Assembly (NCBI GenBank): GCA_002399815.1
Contig: DHEJ01000006.1
Span: forward strand, 28,902-49,209
DNA from: Acholeplasmataceae bacterium UBA4853
GTDB lineage: Bacteria; Bacillota_I; Bacilli_A; Acholeplasmatales; Acholeplasmataceae
Length of the DNA stretch: 20,308 nt
Direction: 5' to 3'
A program made the translations under genes and the position numbers. Positions 1 through 7,341 of this stretch are shown in pieces. Position 1 is the stretch's first letter; each line of letters begins with the position of its first letter. Under the pieces are notes generated by a model. The model ran no database searches. It was not told the DNA's origin and worked only from the letters and a program-made list of their open reading frames with translations.

Positions 1-2
1 CT

Positions 3-596
3 GAGGTAGGGTTGGATGTTTTATACATATTAGAAATTAAAGATTCACCATCATCAGAATTTTATGATGAATCTATTCATGACTTTGAACTTGCAGCACA
101 AACCTTAATTGATTTAGTTACAACATATAATTTAGAATCAAATGTTGTACTGGCATCATTTTCTGATGATGTGACGACATATTTTAAAAATAATGCACCA
201 GACTTATATATTAATGCAGCAACATCAGAAGTTACTATGTTTTCTATTTACAGTGCATTTCATATTGATTTTTTCTGGGGGGTAAACTCTGAGGTTTTAA
301 TATTACCGATACCAGAATCTATGAGTATTACCGGTTCAACAGCAAATCTTTTAGGTATGCTACCAGCATTTATTAGAGATAATATTGCTATTAAAGATGA
401 TAATGGCATCTTTAGAGCGAATCTAATGCATAAACAAATTATAGCTGATGCACATAGAAAGAATATGGCAGTACTATATTGGACTGTTAATGATAAAGAA
501 ACAATGAAATTATTAATCGAAAATGGAGCGGATGGTATTATTACTGATCGTCCAGACTATTTAATAGAGGTACTAGAAGAATTAGAAAATTCATAA
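3..596 (+). CDS. Glycerophosphodiester phosphodiesterase, C-terminal part (5' end outside window)
   Basis: The frame is open from the first full codon at position 3 to a TAA at 594-596, so this is the last roughly 197 residues of a longer protein. A TTG at 12 could be mistaken for a start, but it lies inside conserved family sequence. The piece EIKD near the start matches the glutamate/lysine segment of the GDPD TIM barrel. ASFSDD and the closing WTVND...LIENGADGIITDRPD block are typical of the C-terminal half of this family. The catalytic HR motif and the first metal ligands would lie upstream. Family members hydrolyse glycerophosphodiesters to glycerol-3-phosphate and an alcohol, recycling membrane lipid head groups. 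Substrate, membrane anchoring and start cannot be judged. A strong terminator follows. Confidence 0.85.
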   Translation, partial: EVGLDVLYILEIKDSPSSEFYDESIHDFELAAQTLIDLVTTYNLESNVVLASFSDDVTTYFKNNAPDLYINAATSEVTMFSIYSAFHIDFFWGVNSEVLILPIPESMSITGSTANLLGMLPAFIRDNIAIKDDNGIFRANLMHKQIIADAHRKNMAVLYWTVNDKETMKLLIENGADGIITDRPDYLIEVLEELENS

Positions 597-658
597 TTAA
601 AAGCGGTTTAAAATAAATAATATTGTAGTTACTTCAAATATATTAAAACAATCAATGA

Positions 659-710
659 AAAAGCTTCATTATTTGACTGAACAAACTCAGTTATAATGAA
701 GCTTTTATTT
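659..710 (+). terminator. Rho-independent terminator after the GDPD gene
   Basis: A perfect 14-bp inverted repeat (659-672 with 693-706, arms AAAAGCTTCATTAT and ATAATGAAGCTTTT) is extended by an inner 5-bp stem (ACTGA 676-680 with TCAGT 687-691). It is followed by a T-rich stretch, TTATTT. The A-run on the left arm means it could also stop transcription coming from the minus-strand gene on the other side. Confidence 0.85.
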
Positions 711-733
711 ATTTAAATGTATTTTCAATTTAT

Positions 734-764
734 AAACCATCTCTACAATAAAATTAGATGGTTT
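734..764 (-). terminator. Probable terminator of the minus-strand Ohr/OsmC gene
   Basis: A perfect 9-bp inverted repeat, AAACCATCT (734-742) with AGATGGTTT (756-764), has a 13-nt loop and lies 15 bases beyond the stop codon of the minus-strand gene. In that orientation the downstream U tract is weak (ATAAATTG...), so termination may be partial and finished by the bidirectional-looking hairpin at 659-706. Confidence 0.5.
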
Positions 765-778
765 TATGTTAGTTATGT

Positions 779-1189
779 CTATTCATATTTCACAGTATGT
801 AATGTAACACCTGGTTTATCTCCTATTAATTTGGAGACTGGACAAAATCTGTGTGCGGTATGGATAATTTTTTCAGCTTGTTCTAAGTCCATTGATTCTA
901 TGGATGCATAAGCGTCTAAAGTAAAGTGATATCTCGTGATATCATCAAAAAAGAGTTTAACATTTACTTCAACTTTTGATTTTAAGTTGAGATTTTTAGC
1001 TTTTAAGATAGAAATGATCGTTGCATTTAAACAAGTTGCCCAAGCTGATCCAATTAATTGCTCAGGGTTTGTATGTGTGCTATCTGCTTTTAATACCGGT
1101 AAAAGTCCAACACTAAATCCATTTTCAGCATCAACTGTACCACTTGTACCATTTAAATTAGTTAAGGTTGTTTCATAAATTTGTTTCAT
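779..1189 (-). CDS. Ohr/OsmC-family peroxide resistance protein
   Basis: A 136-residue protein of Ohr/OsmC length. Members are cytoplasmic homodimers that reduce organic hydroperoxides with a reactive cysteine pair, recharged by dihydrolipoyl proteins or other thiols. Both family blocks are present: TNPEQLIGSAWATCL (Cys53, Glu43) and HRFCPVSKLI (Cys116), in the spacing expected for Ohr. The oddity is the N-terminal catalytic arginine, normally in a GGR-x-G block: here the matching stretch reads NGTSGTV, with Thr at the Arg position. It is the only minus-strand protein gene in the window and stands alone, with its own promoter and terminator. AAAGGAT precedes the ATG on the minus strand. Family assignment is firm. 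Peroxidase activity is less certain because of the missing arginine. Confidence 0.85.
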   Translation of the reverse strand: MKQIYETTLTNLNGTSGTVDAENGFSVGLLPVLKADSTHTNPEQLIGSAWATCLNATIISILKAKNLNLKSKVEVNVKLFFDDITRYHFTLDAYASIESMDLEQAEKIIHTAHRFCPVSKLIGDKPGVTLHTVKYE

Positions 1190-1219
1190 TGATGTATTAT
1201 CCTTTCATCGTTTGATTCC

Positions 1220-1248
1220 AATATACCATTTAATAGTCTGAATGGAAA
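1220..1248 (-). promoter_or_regulatory. Candidate promoter of the Ohr/OsmC gene
   Basis: On the minus strand TTTCCA (plus 1243-1248) and TATATT (plus 1220-1225) are separated by exactly 17 bp. They match the sigma-70 consensus at 4/6 and 5/6. The -10 lies about 30 bases upstream of the start codon, leaving room for the AAAGGAT ribosome site. Confidence 0.5.
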
Positions 1249-1347
1249 TGAATATGATTTATATAAAATATAAAGTGTTATGATGATAAACGAGTTAAGA
1301 AATTAATTCAATAAACCATTGATTTTAAAGATAATGGTCTTAAGAGA

Positions 1348-1376
1348 TAGAAAAAACAATAAAATAGTGTTACAAT
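1348..1376 (+). promoter_or_regulatory. Candidate promoter of ppa (extended -10)
   Basis: TACAAT (1371-1376) is preceded by TGT, giving an extended -10 of the TGn type. A weak -35, TAGAAA (1348-1353), lies 17 bp upstream. The ppa start at 1409 is 32 bases downstream, with AGGTGA at 1399-1404 as ribosome site. Confidence 0.5.
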
Positions 1377-1408
1377 AAACTTGCTAAAAGAGAAAAATAG
1401 GTGAAATT

Positions 1409-1945
1409 ATGAATATTTGGCACGATATTAATCCTTCCCGCATAACACCGGAACGTTTTATTGTATGTGTGGAGATTTCTAAAGGCAGTAAGAAAAAATA
1501 TGAATTAGATAAAGAAACAGGGATGATTATTTTAGATCGTGTGTTGTTTACATCTGCACACTATCCAGCAAACTATGGGTTTATTCCAAGAACCTATGCT
1601 GGAGACCGTGATCCACTAGATGTCTTAGTCTTATGTCAAGAGGATATTGAACCGATGTCACTGGTTGAATGTTATCCAATTGGTGTTATTAAGATGATTG
1701 ATAGTGATGAAGTAGATGAAAAGATTATTGCGATTCCATTTGGAGATCCGTCAATGACACAGTACACCGATTTAAAGAATTTACCGCACCACTTATTATC
1801 TGAAATATCTCACTTTTTTGAAGTGTATAAGTCACTTGAAGGTAAAAGAACATATATTTTAGATATTGAAAGTAAAGATGAAGCAATTAAAGTTATTGAT
1901 GAATCTATTGAAGCATATAAGGAATACATGAAGAAAGAGAAGTAA
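1409..1945 (+). CDS. ppa: Inorganic pyrophosphatase, family I
   Basis: A 178-residue soluble pyrophosphatase, the usual length of bacterial family I enzymes, which hydrolyse PPi to two phosphates using Mg2+ and pull biosynthetic reactions forward in the cytoplasm. The metal-binding carboxylates of the E. coli enzyme have counterparts: D66, D68 and D71 in DRDPLDVLVL, then D98 and D103 after KMI. HFFEVYKSLEG near residue 135-145 carries the conserved Tyr and Lys. The signature differs at one place: Arg67 replaces the usual small residue (Gly/Ser/Asn/Asp) between the first two aspartates. The gene follows a 220-base divergent control region and sits 5 bases before the YebC gene, so the two are probably co-transcribed. 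Confidence 0.95.
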   Translation: MNIWHDINPSRITPERFIVCVEISKGSKKKYELDKETGMIILDRVLFTSAHYPANYGFIPRTYAGDRDPLDVLVLCQEDIEPMSLVECYPIGVIKMIDSDEVDEKIIAIPFGDPSMTQYTDLKNLPHHLLSEISHFFEVYKSLEGKRTYILDIESKDEAIKVIDESIEAYKEYMKKEK

Positions 1946-1950
1946 TAATT

Positions 1951-2658
1951 ATGGGTAGAGCGTTCGAAGTTAGAAAAGTTGCGATGGCAAAAACATCAGC
2001 AGCAAAATCAAAAGTTTATTCAAAGTATGGTAGAGAAATTTATATGGCTGCTAAAGCAGGCACACCAGACCCAGAAACCAATCAAACATTAAAAAGAGTT
2101 ATTGAAAGAGCAAAAAAAGAACAAGTAACTGCAGATATTATTAAACGTGCTATTGATAAGGCTAAAGGTGGTAGTGACGAAAACTATACTGAAATTCGTT
2201 ATGAAGGATTTGGTCCAGGCAATAGTTTAATTATTGTAGATTGTTTAACAGATAATACCAATCGATCCTTATCTGATGTGAGAACATTATTTAATAAAGC
2301 ATATGGTAAGATGGGTGTTTCAGGTTCTGTACTACACCAATTTGAGCACCGTGCAGTATTTGAGGTTATGGCAACAGAAGATCAAATATTAGAAGTCTTA
2401 TTAGAAAATGATGTAAACGTATTAGACATTGAAGTTGAAGGCGAGCTTGTCACTATTTATGCAGAACCTAGTGAATATGGAAAGTTAGTCGATGTTTTAA
2501 AAGAAAATCATTTAGAACCAACTCAAGAAATGATTACATTTTTACCAATCACTACTGTTGAAATTACAGATGCAGAAGAACTTGCAAAGTTTGAAAAATT
2601 AATCAATGGACTTGATGAATTAGATGATGTAAGTAATGTGTATCATAACGTAAAATAA
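1951..2658 (+). CDS. YebC/PmpR-family protein, YeeN subfamily
   Basis: A 235-residue protein. The N terminus MGRAFEVRK..AMAKTSAAKSKV, then YSKYGREIYMAAKAG, IKRAIDKAKGG and YEGFGPGNSLIIVDCLTDN identify the YebC/PmpR superfamily. The MGRAFE start, in place of MAGHSKW, places it in the YeeN/YeeI branch common in Bacillota. Older annotation treats the family as DNA-binding regulators. More recent work on YebC-type proteins, including the Bacillus YebC2/YeeI branch, supports a ribosome-associated role in relieving stalled translation, for example at proline-rich sequences. Which applies here cannot be decided from sequence. It lies 5 bases after ppa, with a purine-rich ribosome site inside the ppa 3' end, and a terminator follows. 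Confidence 0.9.
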   Translation: MGRAFEVRKVAMAKTSAAKSKVYSKYGREIYMAAKAGTPDPETNQTLKRVIERAKKEQVTADIIKRAIDKAKGGSDENYTEIRYEGFGPGNSLIIVDCLTDNTNRSLSDVRTLFNKAYGKMGVSGSVLHQFEHRAVFEVMATEDQILEVLLENDVNVLDIEVEGELVTIYAEPSEYGKLVDVLKENHLEPTQEMITFLPITTVEITDAEELAKFEKLINGLDELDDVSNVYHNVK

Positions 2659-2665
2659 ATTAATT

Positions 2666-2704
2666 AAAACATATGTAGCTAAATATTTTGCTGCATATGT
2701 TTTT
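2666..2704 (+). terminator. Terminator after the ppa-yebC unit
   Basis: AAAACATATGTAGC (2666-2679) pairs with GCTGCATATGTTTT (2690-2703) over 14 bp with one G-U pair and a 10-nt loop. The right arm runs into TTTTATT. It lies 7 bases after the stop codon. Confidence 0.8.
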
Positions 2705-2722
2705 ATTAGGTAGGATATTTAT

Positions 2723-3505
2723 ATGAATAAACAGTTTAAATTACTATCAATCGGTAATAGCTTTTCTGAAGATGCACAGCGCTACATTTATGATATTTTA
2801 GTTTCTTTAGGATATCAGGATATTGTGGTTGCTAATCTTTATATTGGTGGGGCACCACTTAAGTTACATGCTTTAAATGCTAGTCAAAATAATGCAACAT
2901 ATACCATGCAGATATTTACGCATAAGGGTTATGAAAATTATTTAAATATGTCTATTAAAGATGCCTTAATGAATTATGATTTTAACTATGTAACACTTCA
3001 ACAAGCATCTCATGATAGTGGCTTAATAGAGACATTTAATGGATATATAGAATATTTGATTAGTTATGTAAAAAAACATTTTAAAAACAAAGAAATTAAG
3101 TTCTATTATCATCTAACTTGGAGTTATCATAAAGATAGTTTACATCCTCTTTTCATTCGTTATGGTAATGATGATGTTATCATGACAATTCAAATTTTAG
3201 ATGTTTACCAAACACATATTAAGACAGTGTATGCATGGGATGGTATTATTTCTAATCTTTCTACAATTTTTTATGCGAAACAAACGTGTTTAAAAGATCT
3301 TTTATATCGAGATGGATTTCATCTAAATTATGTCCATGGAAGATATCTAGCATCTGCAATGTTTGTATCATCTATTTTAGAAAAAAATGTTATCAATTAC
3401 GAACATTTATATTATCCACAAGAAATCTTAGATTATGAATTCAAGGAGATCGAATCTATTTTGAACAAAGCATATTTAGATCCATTTTTAAGTGATTTAA
3501 AATAA
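2723..3505 (+). CDS. DUF4886 / SGNH-like hydrolase domain protein
   Basis: A 260-residue protein. LLSIGNSFS (residues 7-15) is a GDSL/SGNH block I variant with Ser13 as likely nucleophile. LQQASHDSG near residue 92 and RDGFHLNYVHGRYLAS (196-211), with the Asp197/His200 pair, complete an SGNH-type set as seen in DUF4886 proteins. Such proteins are presumed esterases or acyl/carbohydrate hydrolases. The substrate is unknown. No signal peptide or membrane span is visible, so it should be cytoplasmic. AGGA at 2712-2715 sets the ATG at 2723. It lies between the terminator at 2666-2704 and the glyA control region, so it looks monocistronic. No convincing terminator follows it, so read-through towards glyA is possible. 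Confidence 0.75.
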   Translation: MNKQFKLLSIGNSFSEDAQRYIYDILVSLGYQDIVVANLYIGGAPLKLHALNASQNNATYTMQIFTHKGYENYLNMSIKDALMNYDFNYVTLQQASHDSGLIETFNGYIEYLISYVKKHFKNKEIKFYYHLTWSYHKDSLHPLFIRYGNDDVIMTIQILDVYQTHIKTVYAWDGIISNLSTIFYAKQTCLKDLLYRDGFHLNYVHGRYLASAMFVSSILEKNVINYEHLYYPQEILDYEFKEIESILNKAYLDPFLSDLK

Positions 3506-3544
3506 ATAAGATTAAAAGAAATTACATAGATTTTCACAATTTAC

Positions 3545-3558
3545 TGAAAGCGTTATCA
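3545..3558 (+). promoter_or_regulatory. Candidate cre (catabolite-responsive element) upstream of the glyA-rnf operon
   Basis: TGAAAGCGTTATCA agrees at every position with the Bacillus cre consensus TGWAANCGNTNWCA bound by CcpA. A second, weaker match (TAGAATCGTTTGCA, 3563-3576, 11 of 14 positions) follows with its CG core 18 bp downstream. No ccpA gene is in the window, so the regulator is inferred. The site is about 170 bases before the glyA start. Confidence 0.5.
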
Positions 3559-3586
3559 ATTATAGAATCGTTTGCAATTATAGACT
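3551..3586 (+). repeat. Two tandem 18-bp imperfect direct repeats in the glyA control region
   Basis: CGTTATCAATTATAGAAT (3551-3568) is followed immediately by CGTTTGCAATTATAGACT (3569-3586). The two units share 15 of 18 bases and overlap the cre-like sites. Spacing near two helical turns is consistent with paired binding of a regulator on the same DNA face. Confidence 0.7.
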
Positions 3587-3636
3587 TAAACTCTTAAAAT
3601 ATAACATGTCTATCAACGGTACTTCTTTTTTCTTTC

Positions 3637-3665
3637 TTTAAATAGCGTTTAAAACTTTGTATAAA
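3637..3665 (+). promoter_or_regulatory. Candidate promoter of the glyA-rnf operon
   Basis: TTTAAA (3637-3642) and TATAAA (3660-3665) are 17 bp apart and match the sigma-70 consensus at 4/6 and 5/6. An alternative -10, TAAAAT, lies at 3681-3686 with a poor -35. Either would give a short leader before glyA at 3718. With the first choice the cre-like sites lie about 80-125 bases upstream of the start point, where CcpA-type sites can activate. This position is inferred. Confidence 0.35.
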
Positions 3666-3717
3666 GATATTTATACATGGTAAAATAAGGATAAGAAAAA
3701 ATAAGTGAGGAATCCAT

Positions 3718-4959
3718 ATGTCCCTACAAAATTACGATCAAGAACTTCATTTACTCATCCAAAAAGAATCTAAGCGTCAAGATTTACATATTGAGCTGAT
3801 TGCTTCTGAAAACTTTGTTTCAAAAGCAGTGTTAGAGGCTCAAGGATCAATTCTTACAAATAAGTATGCAGAAGGATACCCTGGTAAAAGATACTATGGT
3901 GGATGTGAATTTATTGATGAGATTGAAAACCTCGCTAAAGACAGATTAAAAAAGTTATTTAATGCAAAATATGTCAATGTACAACCGCATTCTGGTTCAC
4001 AGGCAAATGCTGCAGTTTATCATGCACTGATTAAACCAAATGATAAAATCTTAGGCATGAGTTTAGATTCCGGTGGACATCTAACTCATGGATATAAGCT
4101 ATCTTTTAGTGGTCGTTTTTATCAAGCATTCTCATATGGTGTTTCTAAAGATGATGAATTTATTGACTATGATGAAGTACTAAGTATTGCTAAAGCAGTA
4201 CAACCACAAATAATTGTTGCTGGAGCAAGTGCTTATCCAAGAATTATTGATTTTAAAAAGTTTAGAGAGATTGCAGATGCTGTTGGTGCATATTTATTTG
4301 TAGATATGGCACATATTGCAGGCTTGGTTGCAGCAGGATTACATCCTTCACCACTACCATATGCTCATGTAGTATCCTCAACAACGCATAAGACATTAAG
4401 AGGTCCTAGAGGTGGCATCATTTTAACTAATGATGAAGAAATTGCTAAAAAGATTGATAAAGCAGTTTTTCCGGGTGAACAAGGTGGACCACTAATGCAT
4501 GTGATTGCAGCTAAAGCGGTAGCATTTAAGGAAGCTTTAGAACCATCCTTTAAGGTTTATCAAGAACAAGTCATTAATAATGCATCAGCAATGGCTGAAA
4601 CATTTAAATCACTTGGATACAAAGTTGTATCCGGTGGGTCAGATAATCATCTAATTTTGGTTAATGTTAAAGAACGTTTAGGTATAACAGGTAAGGTTGC
4701 AGAAGAAACACTATATAAAGTAAATATTACAATTAATAAAAATTCTTTACCATTTGATATAGAAAAACCACTTTATACATCAGGTATCAGGTTGGGATCT
4801 CCAGCTATGACAACTAAAGGGTTTAAGGAAAAAGAATTTAAACAAATTGTTTTATGGATTCATGAAGCATTAACACATCTTGATGATGATAATGTGTTAT
4901 TAAAGATTAAACAAGAAGTGATTAACTTAACAAATAAATTAGAAAAAGAAAAGGAGTGA
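3718..4959 (+). CDS. glyA: Serine hydroxymethyltransferase
   Basis: A 413-residue PLP enzyme of full family length. It converts serine and tetrahydrofolate to glycine and 5,10-methylene-THF in the cytoplasm, feeding thymidylate, purine and formyl-Met synthesis. Visible family blocks are ELIASENFVSKAV (26-38), TNKYAEGYPGKRYYGGCE (47-64), NVQPHSGSQANAAVY (87-101), VDMAHIAGLVAAG (195-207), and the PLP-binding Lys225 in STTHKTLRGPRGG. GTGAGGA (3705-3711) sets the ATG. It ends in TGA, direct evidence that UGA is a stop here. Only 6 bases separate it from rnfC, so it appears to lead the Rnf-like operon. That pairing has no obvious biochemical explanation. Confidence 0.97.
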   Translation: MSLQNYDQELHLLIQKESKRQDLHIELIASENFVSKAVLEAQGSILTNKYAEGYPGKRYYGGCEFIDEIENLAKDRLKKLFNAKYVNVQPHSGSQANAAVYHALIKPNDKILGMSLDSGGHLTHGYKLSFSGRFYQAFSYGVSKDDEFIDYDEVLSIAKAVQPQIIVAGASAYPRIIDFKKFREIADAVGAYLFVDMAHIAGLVAAGLHPSPLPYAHVVSSTTHKTLRGPRGGIILTNDEEIAKKIDKAVFPGEQGGPLMHVIAAKAVAFKEALEPSFKVYQEQVINNASAMAETFKSLGYKVVSGGSDNHLILVNVKERLGITGKVAEETLYKVNITINKNSLPFDIEKPLYTSGIRLGSPAMTTKGFKEKEFKQIVLWIHEALTHLDDDNVLLKIKQEVINLTNKLEKEKE

Positions 4960-4965
4960 TTTTCT

Positions 4966-6267
4966 TTGATTACAAAAACAAGAATTATCCCAGATGGAAA
5001 AGATGTATTAAAGAAACTACCATTAATACATTATTTAGAAGCACCATATTTATATTATCCAATGACTTCACAACGCTGTCCTGAAGGAGAAACGTGTGTT
5101 ATTTTTGGTCAATATGTTAAAGTAGGTGAAATCATCGGTACTAGAAAAGGTGCTTTCTTTGAGCAACCAATTCATGCAACAGTATCCGGTGAAGTTGTTG
5201 GACATGAAATGAAGTTTGATGCTTCAGGTAAACGTGTAAACTGCATGATTGTTAAAAATGACTTCAAGTATGAATTACATGAATCTATTGCTCAAAGAAG
5301 TGATGAGGACATTAAACGTTTAACAAAAGCTGATTTTGTTAAGATTGCAAAAGATGCTGGACTAGTTGGTCTAGGCGGTAGTGCTTTCCCAACATATATT
5401 AAGTTAAATACTAAAAGTGAAATCAATATTATTCTTGCAAATGGTGTTGAATGTGAACCTAAGTTAATTTCTGACTATGAACTTATGATGGATCATCCAG
5501 AAGAATTGATTAAAGGGTTAATCTATTCAATGCAAGCTGTTGGAGCAAAACAAGGCATTATTGCAGTTAAGAAAAAATACAATGAGCTTGTTGAGCGTAT
5601 TTCTTTTGCTTTAAATTCATACCAAGACTATGACATTAAAGTAGTTCCTGTTGGAAACTATTATCCACAAGGTTGGGAGCTAGAAGCAATTAAATCAGCA
5701 ACCGGTATTGTTGTTCCACAAGGTAAACTACCAGCAGATTATGGTGTGATTCCTTTTAACGTTTCAACACTTCAATCCTTATACCATGCTGTCAAGTTTA
5801 ACTTACCAGTACTTGAAAGATACTTTGTGATTTCAGGTGATGGTGTTGTTAATAAATCATTTAAAGCAAGAATTGGTACTTCAATTCAAACATTAATTGA
5901 TTTAGGTGGTGGTTATGTTGATAAATCAATGCCTAAGACTTTAATCATGGGTGGACCAATGATGGGTTCTAATGTTACTAACGATGATATTGTTACTACG
6001 CATACAGCGACTTCATTAATTGTTCAAAATACTGTTTTCTTAGATGAAGATCCATGTATCCACTGTGCATCTTGTGTATATTCATGCCCAGTTGAAATTC
6101 AACCAGTACAAATCATGAATGCAGTTAAAGCAGAAGATAAAGATTTCTTAAAGACTTTAGCTGTGAATAAATGTATTGAATGTGGATTATGTTCATTTGT
6201 TTGTCCATCTAAGATTCATTTAACAGATTACATGCGTCAAGGCAAACGCATGTTAAGAGGTTCTTAA
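4966..6267 (+). CDS. rnfC: Rnf-like complex subunit C (flavin, NAD and 4Fe-4S subunit)
   Basis: A 433-residue protein. It starts at TTG 4966, because AAGGAGTG (4951-4958) sits 7 bases upstream and no nearby ATG fits. An N-terminal lipoyl-like domain is suggested by QPIHATVSGEVVGHE. The nucleotide/flavin-binding core has GLVGLGGSAFPTYIKL (132-147), ILANGVECEP (156-165) and YYPQGWELEAI (232-242). Two ferredoxin-type motifs follow: C364-x2-C367-x2-C370-x3-C374-P and C403-x2-C406-x2-C409-x3-C413-P. In Rnf complexes this peripheral cytoplasmic subunit exchanges electrons with NAD(H). Here it is the only iron-sulphur protein left in the cluster. An unusual CPEGETC (38-44) replaces the family's H-x-G-x-P segment. 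The first cysteine of this pair has no known role. Confidence 0.93.
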   Translation: MITKTRIIPDGKDVLKKLPLIHYLEAPYLYYPMTSQRCPEGETCVIFGQYVKVGEIIGTRKGAFFEQPIHATVSGEVVGHEMKFDASGKRVNCMIVKNDFKYELHESIAQRSDEDIKRLTKADFVKIAKDAGLVGLGGSAFPTYIKLNTKSEINIILANGVECEPKLISDYELMMDHPEELIKGLIYSMQAVGAKQGIIAVKKKYNELVERISFALNSYQDYDIKVVPVGNYYPQGWELEAIKSATGIVVPQGKLPADYGVIPFNVSTLQSLYHAVKFNLPVLERYFVISGDGVVNKSFKARIGTSIQTLIDLGGGYVDKSMPKTLIMGGPMMGSNVTNDDIVTTHTATSLIVQNTVFLDEDPCIHCASCVYSCPVEIQPVQIMNAVKAEDKDFLKTLAVNKCIECGLCSFVCPSKIHLTDYMRQGKRMLRGS

Positions 6268-6270
6268 ATT

Positions 6271-7341
6271 ATGAATAATATGACATTTGTAACAAAAACA
6301 TCTCCATATATTAGAAAAGAAACTTCAACAAAGCGTATGATGTTTGATGTCTTAATTGCATTAACTCCAGTCGTATTCTTTTCTATTTATAAATATGGTT
6401 TAGATGCTTTATCTAGAATCTTATTATCTTTAATCGTTTTTGTTGGTGTTGAAGCAATTTATTTCTTATGCGTTACTAAAGTTGAAGGGTTTAATCTTCA
6501 AGAAAAACTTGCTAATAAATTAAGAAAGTATTCAATTAATAACTTTAGTGCACCAGCCGTTTCAGCAATTATCTTTGCTATGTTATTACCAGATAAACTG
6601 GATTTATATGTTGTATTTATGGGTGCATTATTTGGTGCACTTGTTGGTAAGATGTTATTCGGTGGATTAGGGTTTAACTTATTTAACCCTGCAGCATTAG
6701 GTCGTGTATTTATTGCATTAGCATTTACAACATTCTTTGCAGGTAGTTATGGATTTATTGATGCAGCAGCAGGAGCTACTGCATTATCAACTACTTTCCC
6801 TGGGGTATTAAATAGTTATTCACTAGTTGACCTTTTTGTTGGTAATATTCCTGGAGCAATGGGTGAAATCAATAGTTTAGCGATTTTAATTGGTGGTGCT
6901 TACTTATTTATTAGAAAGAGCGCTGATATTAGACCAGCCTTATCTGCTTTATTAATCTTTACAGCATTAACTTTAGTTGCAGGCTTTGTCTTATATCCTA
7001 ATTTAGTATTAGAGTATGTTTTATTCCAATTATTATCTGGTGGGTTATTATTTGGGTTAGTCTTTATGATTACAGACCCAGCAACATCCCCAGTTACAAG
7101 ACCGGGACGTTTAATTTTTGGACTTGTTATTGGAACACTGATCTTCTCAATTAGAATGTTTGGTAATTTACCTGAAGGGGTCGCATTTGCATTATTAATC
7201 GGTAACTTATTAGTACCTGTATTAGATTATCCAGTTTGGGCAAATAATGTGTTTAAACCTAAATTCTTTATTGGTTATACCGTATCATTTGTTTTAATTG
7301 TTGCAATTACATATTTAATTTTAGGGGGTTATACTATATGA
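6271..7341 (+). CDS. rnfD: Rnf-like complex subunit D (membrane flavoprotein)
   Basis: A 356-residue polytopic membrane protein of the RnfD/NqrB family. Recognisable parts are FNLFNPAALGRVFIALAF (135-152), the flavinylation-type motif D164-AAAGA-T170, and MITDPATSPVTRPGR (266-280). In known complexes the Thr of this motif carries FMN attached through phosphate by ApbE, and RnfD holds the main ion- and electron-transfer path. The first position of the classic S/T-G-A-T is Ala here, but D, G, A and the acceptor Thr are kept. It starts 3 bases after the rnfC stop. Its TGA overlaps the ATG of the next gene by 4 bases, suggesting coupled translation. Confidence 0.93.
   Translation: MNNMTFVTKTSPYIRKETSTKRMMFDVLIALTPVVFFSIYKYGLDALSRILLSLIVFVGVEAIYFLCVTKVEGFNLQEKLANKLRKYSINNFSAPAVSAIIFAMLLPDKLDLYVVFMGALFGALVGKMLFGGLGFNLFNPAALGRVFIALAFTTFFAGSYGFIDAAAGATALSTTFPGVLNSYSLVDLFVGNIPGAMGEINSLAILIGGAYLFIRKSADIRPALSALLIFTALTLVAGFVLYPNLVLEYVLFQLLSGGLLFGLVFMITDPATSPVTRPGRLIFGLVIGTLIFSIRMFGNLPEGVAFALLIGNLLVPVLDYPVWANNVFKPKFFIGYTVSFVLIVAITYLILGGYTI

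Noticed and set aside
717..911. Plus-strand open frame of 64 codons opposite the Ohr/OsmC gene.
   Set aside because: It overlaps the 3' part of a clear minus-strand gene and a terminator hairpin, has no ribosome site and resembles no family.
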